Shown here piece after piece: positions 1-7,662 of a stretch of DNA of 64,000 nucleotides. Positions within the stretch are counted from its first letter, which is position 1. Each line of letters starts with the position of its first letter. The stretch covers positions 1,426,001-1,490,000 of the forward strand of contig CP126743.1 of NCBI GenBank assembly GCA_036287865.1, in the 5' to 3' direction. The notes under the pieces are model-generated. The model was given only the letters and a program-made list of their open reading frames with translations. It searched no databases and was not told the DNA's origin. A program made the position numbers and the translations under genes. The DNA comes from Fluviibacter phosphoraccumulans_A (GTDB taxonomy: Bacteria > Pseudomonadota > Gammaproteobacteria > Burkholderiales > Rhodocyclaceae).

Positions 1-228
1 CCGGGTCATACGATTGAAATCAAAATCCTTGAGGATTGATTTCTCTGCCCAATCAATCAGCTTGCTGATATCACCCTTTTGCAGTGAAGCATCCTGATTC
101 ACGTACACATAGGTTTCCTGCGTGATCTGCTTTACCAACTGATCAGGTGGCATAAGCTCCGCCTGAGCGATCGATGCAATAAACAGACCTACTAGGAGGA
201 ATAGCTTGCGCAATTGCAGCAACATCAT
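1..228 (-). CDS. mlaC: MlaC, periplasmic phospholipid-binding protein (partial, N-terminal part)
   Basis: The gene runs off the left edge; about 76 N-terminal residues are present. A hydrophobic signal peptide (LRKLFLLVGLFIASIAQA) is followed by a mature region ending in FDFNRMTR, the segment seen in MlaC proteins. MlaC is the soluble periplasmic carrier that shuttles phospholipids between the outer-membrane MlaA complex and the inner-membrane MlaFED complex. It lies 35 bp downstream of mlaA as the last visible gene of the mla operon. Two consecutive ATG codons (223-228) could start it; the first is used. An mlaB gene, if present, would lie beyond the edge. Confidence 0.85.
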   Translation of the reverse strand, partial: MMLLQLRKLFLLVGLFIASIAQAELMPPDQLVKQITQETYVYVNQDASLQKGDISKLIDWAEKSILKDFDFNRMTR

Positions 229-263
229 AAAACTAGGCTCTCTGAGAAACGAATCTTTTCATT

Positions 264-1028
264 CTACTGCTGAGCAGTCACGCCGTCATTAGCTTCTGGT
301 TTTGACGCCGCCTCGTCTTCAGCATCGATACCGGGTGGCGCGCCATCATAAATAAGATTCAGTCGGTTCTGCATGAATGCATCACGCAGGTAACTGTATT
401 TATCGGTCGCCGCTTCTTCAATAATCTTTTCTGCCGGTAGCAAGTTAGCCCGGGTATTCAGGAAACGCACACCCCAGGCCGTGTAATAAGCGGTTGGATC
501 CCTGAAAATCAGATCCAGCGGGCTCGCGGCAATATCCGCTGCCCAGCCAAAGGTGTCGCGTACATCGCTTGGCCCCAGAATCGGCAGCACAAAATAGGGT
601 CCGGGCGGTACGCCCCAACGGCCAAATGTCACACCAAAATCGTTATCGCTCTTGTACCAGCCAGCATTACCTGCCACATCAAAGAGACCACCAAAACCCA
701 GAGTCGTATTGATCACCACGCGACCCAGATCATTAAAGGCCTGTTCACCACGGCCTTGCAACAGATCATTGACGCCAATCATGACGTCGCTGATATTGGA
801 AAAGAAGTTCGTCACCAGAATTCGCAGCGGTTCAGGCAGCATGAAGTCATAGCCAATAGCCACAGGCTTAACCAGCACCGTATCGATCGCTTCGTTCACC
901 TGGAACATGCCACGATTGTAGGGCTCCCAGGGGTCACGCGGGTTCGAAGTGGCACAACCGGTGACGCTGACAACCAAGGCCAGCGCGGCCAACCAGCGAC
1001 GCGCGTTCAATTTACTGAGCACCTGCAT
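264..1028 (-). CDS. mlaA: MlaA (VacJ) outer-membrane lipoprotein of the Mla pathway
   Basis: A 254-residue lipoprotein. The signal sequence ends in a lipobox (VTGC, Cys25), followed by the MlaA/VacJ signature DPWEPYNRGMFQVNEAID and the conserved RDTFGWAAD segment. MlaA sits in the inner leaflet of the outer membrane and extracts mislocalised phospholipids for return to the inner membrane. The start overlaps the end of mlaD by 17 bp, so the two are probably translationally coupled. Having mlaA inside the mla operon differs from E. coli, where vacJ is unlinked. The C-terminal tail (DAEDEAASKPEANDG) is acidic and low in complexity. Confidence 0.93.
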   Translation of the reverse strand: MQVLSKLNARRWLAALALVVSVTGCATSNPRDPWEPYNRGMFQVNEAIDTVLVKPVAIGYDFMLPEPLRILVTNFFSNISDVMIGVNDLLQGRGEQAFNDLGRVVINTTLGFGGLFDVAGNAGWYKSDNDFGVTFGRWGVPPGPYFVLPILGPSDVRDTFGWAADIAASPLDLIFRDPTAYYTAWGVRFLNTRANLLPAEKIIEEAATDKYSYLRDAFMQNRLNLIYDGAPPGIDAEDEAASKPEANDGVTAQQ

Positions 1029-1494
1029 CCTTCTTGCCTTCCGAAGCCTTGTTAAACAAAAACTGGCTAATTAGTTTCTCAAGAACAATGGCCGACTGCG
1101 TTTTGGCAATCGCCCCACCCGCAGGGATCATTGTCTCATCTCCACCGGCATCCAGGCCAATATACTGCTCACCCAGCAGCCCCGAAGTCAGAATGGATGC
1201 AAACGTATCCATGGGGAACTGATACTGGCTGTCGATCTTGAGAACCACATTAGCTTCGTAAGTTTGAGGATTAAAGCGAATCTCGGAAACACGCCCGACA
1301 ACGACACCGGCGCTCTTAACCGGCCCACGCACTTTAAGCCCACCAATATTGTCGAATTTAGCAGTGATTTCGTAAGTAGTAGCAAAACTGCTAGCTGAAA
1401 AATTACTCACCTTGAGCGCAAGAAACAGCACAGCAGCAAACCCAATCACCACAAAAATACCTACCCAGAGATCCATTACCTTGCGGTTCATCAT
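1012..1494 (-). CDS. mlaD: MlaD, MCE-domain subunit of the phospholipid ABC transporter
   Basis: A 160-residue protein with one N-terminal membrane helix (LWVGIFVVIGFAAVLFLAL) followed by an MCE domain (GGLKVRGPVKSAGVVVGRV, then SGLLGEQYIGLD). MlaD forms the hexameric periplasmic ring on the MlaFE transporter through which phospholipid passes. The length is usual for the family. The ATG overlaps the mlaE stop by 4 bp, a typical coupled operon junction. Confidence 0.94.
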   Translation of the reverse strand: MMNRKVMDLWVGIFVVIGFAAVLFLALKVSNFSASSFATTYEITAKFDNIGGLKVRGPVKSAGVVVGRVSEIRFNPQTYEANVVLKIDSQYQFPMDTFASILTSGLLGEQYIGLDAGGDETMIPAGGAIAKTQSAIVLEKLISQFLFNKASEGKKDAGAQ

Positions 1495-2285
1495 AAGCCT
1501 CGGAACATAAAGGAAGTCAGCACAAAATCTAAAGCCAGTATGGCTAGCGCAGACGTCACCACAGTCCGGGTAATCGCACGGGACACCCCTTCTGCAGTAG
1601 GAACAGCATCAAAACCTTCAAATACCGCAATGAGCGATACAGCGACACCAAAAACAATACTTTTGATGATGCCATTGCATACATCATCCACAAAATTAAC
1701 GTTGGCCTGCATCTGAGCCCAGAATGCACCCTCATCAACACCGATGAAGACCACGCCGATTAGCCAGCCTCCAAAAATACCGGCAGCGGTGAATAGTGCT
1801 GCCAACATCGGCATCGATAAGACACCGCCCCAGAAACGGGGCGCAATAATGCGGGCCAGTGGATTAACGGCCATCATATCCATAGCAGTCAGTTGCTCTG
1901 TCGCCTTCATGAGGCCAACTTCTGCAGTGATCGATGAGCCCGCGCGGGACGCAAACAGGAGTCCGGCAACCACAGGGCCCAACTCACGCACGAGGGATAG
2001 CGCCACCAGAATACCAAGCGCTTCGGATGAGCCATAGCGCTGCAGCGTGTCGTAGCCTTGCAGACCCAACACCAGCCCTACAAAAAGCCCCGAGACCAGA
2101 ATAATAATGAGCGACAGGACACCACTCGCAAATAGTTCGCGCAGCAACAAGCGAGGTCGTCGGAAGGTTTCGCCTGAATGCGCTAGCAACGCAATAAAAA
2201 AACGGGCGGCAAATCCCAGTCGCCACACACGATTAATCGTATTGCGTCCGACAACCCTGAAGAAGCGCTCGAGCATATTCATCAA
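1491..2285 (-). CDS. mlaE: MlaE, permease of the phospholipid ABC transporter
   Basis: A 264-residue integral membrane protein of the MlaE/YrbE permease family, with several hydrophobic helices and the conserved block ELGPVVAGLLFASRAGSSITAE (split here only by description). It forms the membrane channel of MlaFEDB with the ATPase MlaF and ring protein MlaD. The start ATG overlaps the mlaF stop by 4 bp and its own stop overlaps the mlaD start. Two further in-frame ATGs lie at codons 2 and 4, so the exact start could shift by up to three residues. Confidence 0.93.
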   Translation of the reverse strand: MMNMLERFFRVVGRNTINRVWRLGFAARFFIALLAHSGETFRRPRLLLRELFASGVLSLIIILVSGLFVGLVLGLQGYDTLQRYGSSEALGILVALSLVRELGPVVAGLLFASRAGSSITAEVGLMKATEQLTAMDMMAVNPLARIIAPRFWGGVLSMPMLAALFTAAGIFGGWLIGVVFIGVDEGAFWAQMQANVNFVDDVCNGIIKSIVFGVAVSLIAVFEGFDAVPTAEGVSRAITRTVVTSALAILALDFVLTSFMFRGL

Positions 2286-3085
2286 AGCACCCCTTCCAAC
2301 AACTGTTCATCGAGTGTTGGCGCCTGATAATGGAAGTGCACCGGACCATCAGGTTGCGCATGAACAAACTGATACACATACGGATCTGTGGAAACTTTAA
2401 TTTCTTCAGGCGTCCCTGCCCCGACGACCCGCCCTGCGGACATGAAATACACATAATCCACAACAGCCAGCGACTCATGAACGTCGTGTGTCACCATCAC
2501 CGAGGTTGCGCCCAACGCATCGGTTAAACGTCGAATGAGCGTTGCAATAATCGACAAAGAAATCGGATCCAGCCCCGTAAAAGGCTCATCGAACAAAATC
2601 AATTCGGGATCAAGCGCCACTGAGCGCGCCAGGGCGACGCGTCGTGCCATACCACCGGATAGCTCAGCCGGCATCAGCTGTGCGGCCCCACGTAGCCCGA
2701 CGGCTTCCAGCTTGAGCAGCACGAGATCTCGAATTGCCGACTCGGGCAGCTTGGTATGTTCACGCAACGGAAAGGCAATATTGTCAAACACCGTCAGATC
2801 AGTAAACAACGCACCAAACTGAAAAAGCATCCCAGTGCGGCGGCGCATCTCATACAGATCCCGCTCACGCAATTGACCGACTTCCTGCCCCGCCACTTTA
2901 AGGCTACCCCGACAGGCTTTGATCTGACCACCGATTAAACGGAGTAATGTCGTTTTACCGCAACCTGAACCGCCCATGATGGCCGTCAGCTTGCCCTTGG
3001 GAAGCTGCATATTGATCCCTGAAAGAATCTGGCGATCGCCGTAGGCGAAGTCTAGGCCACTGATTTCTACATAGGGAAAGGTCAT
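2282..3085 (-). CDS. mlaF: MlaF, ATPase of the phospholipid ABC transporter
   Basis: A 267-residue ABC ATPase. It has Walker A (GGSGCGKTT, about residues 38-46), the signature LSGGMARRVALAR, Walker B (LILFDEP) and the switch histidine in MVTHD. It powers lipid transport by MlaFED. It is the first gene of the operon mlaF-mlaE-mlaD-mlaA-mlaC, whose genes overlap or nearly abut. The 190 bp upstream separate it from the divergent hldC and should contain both promoters. Confidence 0.94.
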   Translation of the reverse strand: MTFPYVEISGLDFAYGDRQILSGINMQLPKGKLTAIMGGSGCGKTTLLRLIGGQIKACRGSLKVAGQEVGQLRERDLYEMRRRTGMLFQFGALFTDLTVFDNIAFPLREHTKLPESAIRDLVLLKLEAVGLRGAAQLMPAELSGGMARRVALARSVALDPELILFDEPFTGLDPISLSIIATLIRRLTDALGATSVMVTHDVHESLAVVDYVYFMSAGRVVGAGTPEEIKVSTDPYVYQFVHAQPDGPVHFHYQAPTLDEQLLEGVL

Positions 3086-3225
3086 TAAACGGCGGGTCTC
3101 ACAGTGATGATCAACTTATGGTGTGATTCTATCACCGACACAGCGCCAATCACCGCCCGGCAATACATTTGAGCTCGTCAAAAAAAGTCTTTAAAAAAAG
3201 CAACTTATTCACTAAAACACAATGC

Positions 3226-3255
3226 TTCATTGCTAAAATCTGGCATCATTAAAAT
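3226..3255 (+). promoter_or_regulatory. Candidate sigma-70 promoter for hldC
   Basis: A TTCATT (-35-like, 3226-3231) and a TAAAAT (-10-like, 3250-3255) are separated by 18 bp, and the -10 lies 21 bp before the hldC ATG. The surrounding 3180-3260 region is AT-rich. The match is partial and the region is low in complexity, so this is a weak call. Confidence 0.3.
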
Positions 3256-3276
3256 TTTGCAAGCAACCTAGATCTC

Positions 3277-3777
3277 ATGACCATCATTACCGACCTGCCC
3301 TTACCAGACTTCGAACACAAACTCGTACGCCCAGAAGACCTTGCAAAGCGCGTCGCCGAGCTAACCGGACCGGTCGTCTTTACTAATGGTTGCTTCGATA
3401 TTCTGCACCGGGGACATGTGACTTATCTAGCGCAAGCCCGCGCCCTTGGCGGATCGTTGATTGTGGCTGCCAATAGCGACGCATCCGTCAAACGCCTGGG
3501 CAAAGGCGATGATCGCCCATTGAACCCGCTCATTAATCGCATGGCGGTACTGGCTGCGCTGGAATGCGTCTCTTTGGTCACCTGGTTCGACGAAGACACC
3601 CCCATCGAACGCATCCTCGACTGCAAGCCGGATATTCTCGTTAAAGGTGGCGACTGGGCCGTCGACAAAATTGTAGGCGCCCCAGAGGTTCGCGGTTGGG
3701 AGGGCAAAGTTGTTTCGATCCCGTTCCTACACGACACCTCAACTACTGCGATGGTTAAAAAGATCCGCAGTTGCTAA
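3277..3777 (+). CDS. hldC: D-glycero-beta-D-manno-heptose 1-phosphate adenylyltransferase (HldC / RfaE2)
   Basis: A 166-residue nucleotidyltransferase. It has FTNGCFDILHRGHVTYL with the HxGH active-site motif (near residues 44-47) and the later DTSTTAMVKKI (ISSTxxv-like) motif. It adenylylates heptose 1-phosphate to give ADP-D-glycero-heptose for the LPS inner core. In E. coli this activity is the C-terminal half of HldE. Here it is a separate gene, and the matching kinase (hldA) lies about 51 kb away beside hldD. It is divergent from the mla operon and convergent with kup. Confidence 0.92.
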   Translation: MTIITDLPLPDFEHKLVRPEDLAKRVAELTGPVVFTNGCFDILHRGHVTYLAQARALGGSLIVAANSDASVKRLGKGDDRPLNPLINRMAVLAALECVSLVTWFDEDTPIERILDCKPDILVKGGDWAVDKIVGAPEVRGWEGKVVSIPFLHDTSTTAMVKKIRSC

Positions 3778-3806
3778 ACCTTAAGCGTCCGCCAACGGCG
3801 ACCGCT

Positions 3807-5708
3807 CTAGAGCACAATCTGTGTGCCCAACTCAACGACTCTATTGGTCGGAATGTTGAAATAGTTGGTGGCGCTATCCGCATTGCGGAACATCATCACA
3901 AACAACTTCTCACGCCAGAATGCCATCTCTGAATTCAGTTTTGGAATCAGTGTTTCACGGCCCAGGAAGAATGATGTTTCCATCATGCTGAACGGCAACC
4001 CATAAGCGCCACAGAGCGCCAGCGAGGCTGGCACATCAGGCTCTTCCTTAAACCCATAGCATATCTGTACCGTCCAGAAATTCTCTTTCAACGGACGAAC
4101 TTCAACACGATCCTCATCGGGTACAAACGGCACGTCTTCAATCGTCACACTCGTCACCACAATCCGTTCATGAAGCACCTTGTTATGCATCAGATTGTGC
4201 AACAACGCATGTGGCACACCTTCGATATCTGCATTTAAAAAGATCGCAGTTCCCGGCACACGGGTAGGCATACCCACTGCTAGGCTACCAACAAAGGCAT
4301 CCAGACGCAGTTCTTCACTGCGCAAACGCTTACGCAGCAGGACACGGCCACGCTCCCAGGTGGTCATGATGGTAAAGATCACCACGCCAGCCACCAGCGG
4401 GAACCAACCACCATCCGGAATCTTCTGGATATTGGCCCACAGGAAAATCACTTCAAAAACCAGGAAGAAGGCAAAGAGCAGAGCCGCACGATACCAACCC
4501 CATTTCCAGATCTTTGCCGCAACAACCACGGCCAGCAACGAGGTAATCACCATATCGCCGGTTACCGCCAGACCATAGGCTGCCGCCAGATTATTCGAGG
4601 ATTTGAAGGTCAGCACTAGCAAAATCACCGCTGCCAGCTGCAACCAATTGACCACGGGCATGTAGATCTGACCCTGCTCTTTTTCTGATGTGTGCTGCAC
4701 CAGCATCCGTGGCACAAAACCTAACAGCATTGCCTGACGGGTCATCGAAAAGGCCCCGGTAATCACCGCTTGCGAGGCAATCACTGCAGCACACGTGGCG
4801 AGACAAACCAGTGGAAACCGCAGGTACTCGGGCACGCCCATATAAAAAGGGTTATCTACAGCATCCGGGTTGGCGAGGACCAGTGCGGCTTGCCCGAAAT
4901 AGTTGATCACCAGTGCGGGCAACACGAAAAGCGCCCAGGCCAGACGAATCGGCTTACGCCCAAAATGACCCATATCGGCGTAAAGCGCTTCGGCACCCGT
5001 CACGGCCAGCACCACGCTACCCATGGCATAGACAGCCATGTGCGGGTTATAGACTAGCAAATGAATGGCATACATGGGATTCAGCGCCAGCAGCACATAC
5101 GGGTTCTGAATGACGTTAAAAATCCCCATCGCCGCCAGAACTGCAAACCAGGCACCCATGACCGGACCAAAAAATGCGCCCACTTTAGCCGTGCCGTGCT
5201 TCTGAAAGAGGAACAAACCCGTCAAAATCATGATCGAGAGCGGGATCACCATGCTTTGTAACTGAGGCGCAACCACGCCCAAACCTTCAACAGCACCCAA
5301 TACGGAAATAGCGGGCGTGACCATCCCGTCTCCATAGAACATGGCCGTACCCAAAATGCCGGCCAGCATGATCCATTTGGCCCGCTTTGGCTTTCCATGG
5401 GCTTCATGCAGCGCCAAGGCAATCAGCGCCATCATGCCGCCTTCACCCAGGTTATCTGCACGCAGGATAAAAACGACGTATTTCAGCGAGACAACAATCA
5501 TCAACGCCCAGAAAATCATCGATAGACCGCCAAACACATTGGCTTCGGTCAGCGGAATCGGATGGTTTCCGGCAAAAACTTCTTTAAAAGCATAGAGGGG
5601 ACTCGTCCCGATATCCCCATAGACCACACCCAGAGCGCCGAGGACAAGCAACTTCATGCTCGTCTTCTGCCCGTGGCCGAGTTCATCGTTCGACGTTGCT
5701 GCCGACAT
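3807..5708 (-). CDS. kup: Kup low-affinity potassium uptake transporter
   Basis: A 633-residue membrane protein with about 12 hydrophobic segments, beginning with the Kup/HAK/KT signature GALGVVYGDIGTSPLYAFKE (about residues 26-45). The C-terminal soluble domain ends in MFRNADSATNYFNIPTNRVVELG, as in E. coli Kup. It is a proton-coupled K+ importer of the inner membrane. The length is normal and the frame is intact. It sits alone between hldC (convergent) and ssb (54 bp upstream, same strand). Confidence 0.95.
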   Translation of the reverse strand: MSAATSNDELGHGQKTSMKLLVLGALGVVYGDIGTSPLYAFKEVFAGNHPIPLTEANVFGGLSMIFWALMIVVSLKYVVFILRADNLGEGGMMALIALALHEAHGKPKRAKWIMLAGILGTAMFYGDGMVTPAISVLGAVEGLGVVAPQLQSMVIPLSIMILTGLFLFQKHGTAKVGAFFGPVMGAWFAVLAAMGIFNVIQNPYVLLALNPMYAIHLLVYNPHMAVYAMGSVVLAVTGAEALYADMGHFGRKPIRLAWALFVLPALVINYFGQAALVLANPDAVDNPFYMGVPEYLRFPLVCLATCAAVIASQAVITGAFSMTRQAMLLGFVPRMLVQHTSEKEQGQIYMPVVNWLQLAAVILLVLTFKSSNNLAAAYGLAVTGDMVITSLLAVVVAAKIWKWGWYRAALLFAFFLVFEVIFLWANIQKIPDGGWFPLVAGVVIFTIMTTWERGRVLLRKRLRSEELRLDAFVGSLAVGMPTRVPGTAIFLNADIEGVPHALLHNLMHNKVLHERIVVTSVTIEDVPFVPDEDRVEVRPLKENFWTVQICYGFKEEPDVPASLALCGAYGLPFSMMETSFFLGRETLIPKLNSEMAFWREKLFVMMFRNADSATNYFNIPTNRVVELGTQIVL

Positions 5709-5762
5709 ATCTAATTCCTACAACGAAACTCAAAAACACCAACGTCGAAAGACAATGACCTA

Positions 5763-6218
5763 TTAAAAGGGAATATCGTCGTCCAGATCGGCCACATTCG
5801 CTGGCGGGCGACGGCTGGCATTGTTGCCACCGGCGGAAGCTGGTGCAAATGGATCATCACGGCTCACTGGCTCACCTTGACCTTCACGGCGACCCAGCAT
5901 CTTCATTTCAGTGGCTTCAACCTCCGTTGTGTAGCGTTCCTGGCCGTCTTTATCTTGCCATTTACGGGTCTTGATACGACCTTCAATGTAAACCTGCGAA
6001 CCTTTTTTAAGGTATTGACCGGCAATCTCGGCCAGTCGGCGGTAAAACACCACGCGGTGCCACTCGGTAGACTCACGCTGCTCGCCACTGGCTTTATCAC
6101 GCCACGTATCCGTGGTTGCCAGGCGGATATTACAAACTGCATCGCCAGAAGTTGTGTAGCGGGTTTCCGGGTCTGCACCCAGGTTGCCGATGAGAATTAC
6201 TTTATTAAGCGATGCCAT
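5763..6218 (-). CDS. ssb: Single-stranded DNA-binding protein SSB
   Basis: A 151-residue SSB. The OB fold begins MASLNKVILIGNLGADPETRYT and the protein ends in the acidic tip DDDIPF, which binds partner proteins at replication forks and repair sites. The linker is Gly/Asn/Arg-rich. A GGAG Shine-Dalgarno precedes the ATG. The ssb-MFS-uvrA arrangement is a common betaproteobacterial neighbourhood, with ssb and the MFS gene on one strand and uvrA divergent. Confidence 0.95.
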   Translation of the reverse strand: MASLNKVILIGNLGADPETRYTTSGDAVCNIRLATTDTWRDKASGEQRESTEWHRVVFYRRLAEIAGQYLKKGSQVYIEGRIKTRKWQDKDGQERYTTEVEATEMKMLGRREGQGEPVSRDDPFAPASAGGNNASRRPPANVADLDDDIPF

Positions 6219-6292
6219 AAGAGTCTCCAGAGTTAACGAGTGTAGTGGCCAAAAAGATGGCTTACCGAGTCAGCAGAATAACATGCCTGGGT

Positions 6293-7525
6293 TTATGCGG
6301 GAACTCTTGCCGGCCACTTCAGCAAAATGACGAACCAGATTAGGGCCAGCACAGCACAACCACTAAAAACTGCCACATAACCACCGGTTTGCAGCAGCCA
6401 GCCGCCCAGCGCCCCACCTGAAAACAGACCTAACGACTGTAACGTGTTGTAGATACCGAGCGCACGGGCTTTACCCGTCGGCGGCGCAATACGTGAGATC
6501 AACGAAGGCTGCAGCGCCTCCAGGATGTTAAATCCTGTAAAAAAGAGCGCAATTAGCAACAATATCAACGAAGTTGCCAGAAATTGACTATCAATTCCTG
6601 CATCAAACAATGCCACAAACCCCAACTGAACTGCGCCAATCAGCGCAACGGCCAGCGCAAACACCTGCCCCATACGTTTATGGCGTTCAGCCTGCATCAT
6701 GGCGGGCCACAGCACAAAAAACGAGGCCACCACAGCCGGCACATAAATCATCCAGTGATTCTGCAACGGCAAGCCTGCCAACTGAATGAGCAACGCCGGC
6801 ACGGCAACCCACATAGCAATCTGAATCGCGTGCAGGATAAAAACGCCCAGGTTCAAGCGGATGAGACGCGGCTCAAACAGAACCTGACGAAAGGTTCCGG
6901 GCACCATATCTGGCAGCCTCGGCGCTGGTGGTACCCAACGAAATAAGGCCCAGAAGGCAGCCAAACCCAGCGCACACGTCACCCAGAAAATACCGCTTAG
7001 TCCTACACAGCCATAGACCACCGGCGCTATGGCTAAGGACAAGGCAAACATCAGGGCGATGGATCCGCCAATCATCGCCATCGCCTTGCTACGTTGGCTA
7101 TCACGGGTTAAATCCACCACTAATGCAGTAATCGCCGCCGAAATCGCCCCACTCCCCTGCAACATTCGGCCGATGGTCATGGATGACACCGAATCTGCCA
7201 ACGCGCAGATGATGCTACCCGCTAGAAACAGCACCAAGCCGCAGGCGATCACCGGTTTACGCCCCCAATGATCAGCCAAAATGCCAAAAGGGAGCTGTAA
7301 ACAGGCCTGCGTTAGCCCATACGCACCCAACGCCAGGCCGATGGCTGCAACATCCTGCCCACCCGTCAGATCGCGTGCCGCTACCGCAAATACCGGCAGC
7401 ACAATGAACAAACCCAACATCCGCAGCGCAAATATGGCAGCCAAGCCAAGTGCCGCGCGGCGCTCATCGGGCAACATCGGTTCTTTAACAGGTGGATCAG
7501 TACGTGACATAGGGTCCAAGGGCAC
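6293..7525 (-). CDS. MFS transporter, YajR-like drug/metabolite exporter family
   Basis: A 410-residue 12-helix major facilitator. Motif A appears in loop 2-3 as GILADHWGRKP. The N-terminal block (LGLAAIFALRMLGLFIVLPVF, given in part) resembles YajR-type exporters. The substrate cannot be told from sequence. The start is uncertain: ATGs at codons 1, 6 and 17 are all possible, and the first membrane helix begins only after residue 25. It is divergent from uvrA and 74 bp downstream of ssb. Confidence 0.85.
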   Translation of the reverse strand: MPLDPMSRTDPPVKEPMLPDERRAALGLAAIFALRMLGLFIVLPVFAVAARDLTGGQDVAAIGLALGAYGLTQACLQLPFGILADHWGRKPVIACGLVLFLAGSIICALADSVSSMTIGRMLQGSGAISAAITALVVDLTRDSQRSKAMAMIGGSIALMFALSLAIAPVVYGCVGLSGIFWVTCALGLAAFWALFRWVPPAPRLPDMVPGTFRQVLFEPRLIRLNLGVFILHAIQIAMWVAVPALLIQLAGLPLQNHWMIYVPAVVASFFVLWPAMMQAERHKRMGQVFALAVALIGAVQLGFVALFDAGIDSQFLATSLILLLIALFFTGFNILEALQPSLISRIAPPTGKARALGIYNTLQSLGLFSGGALGGWLLQTGGYVAVFSGCAVLALIWFVILLKWPARVPA

Positions 7526-7565
7526 CCGTTTTGGGGCCTGATCGGTAGAAATCTAAAAATAAATG

Positions 7566-7585
7566 GTGCGCCGGTTGCGGCGCAC
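7566..7585. repeat. Perfect inverted repeat in the MFS-uvrA divergent intergenic region
   Basis: GTGCGCC (7566-7572) and GGCGCAC (7579-7585) form a perfect 7-bp inverted repeat with a 6-base spacer, about 40 bp upstream of the MFS start and 77 bp upstream of uvrA. It could be an operator or an RNA hairpin. There is no U-tract, so a terminator is unlikely. Confidence 0.4.
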
Positions 7586-7662
7586 AAACACAGCCGCGTA
7601 ATATTACCAGCTGCCCTGCGTTTTACCGGGGGCCTTAACGCTTTCTCAGACCGGAATTCCAC

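Noticed and set aside
7526..7662. LexA/SOS box upstream of uvrA
   Set aside because: No CTGT-N8-ACAG-like site with acceptable match was found in the 137-bp intergenic region.
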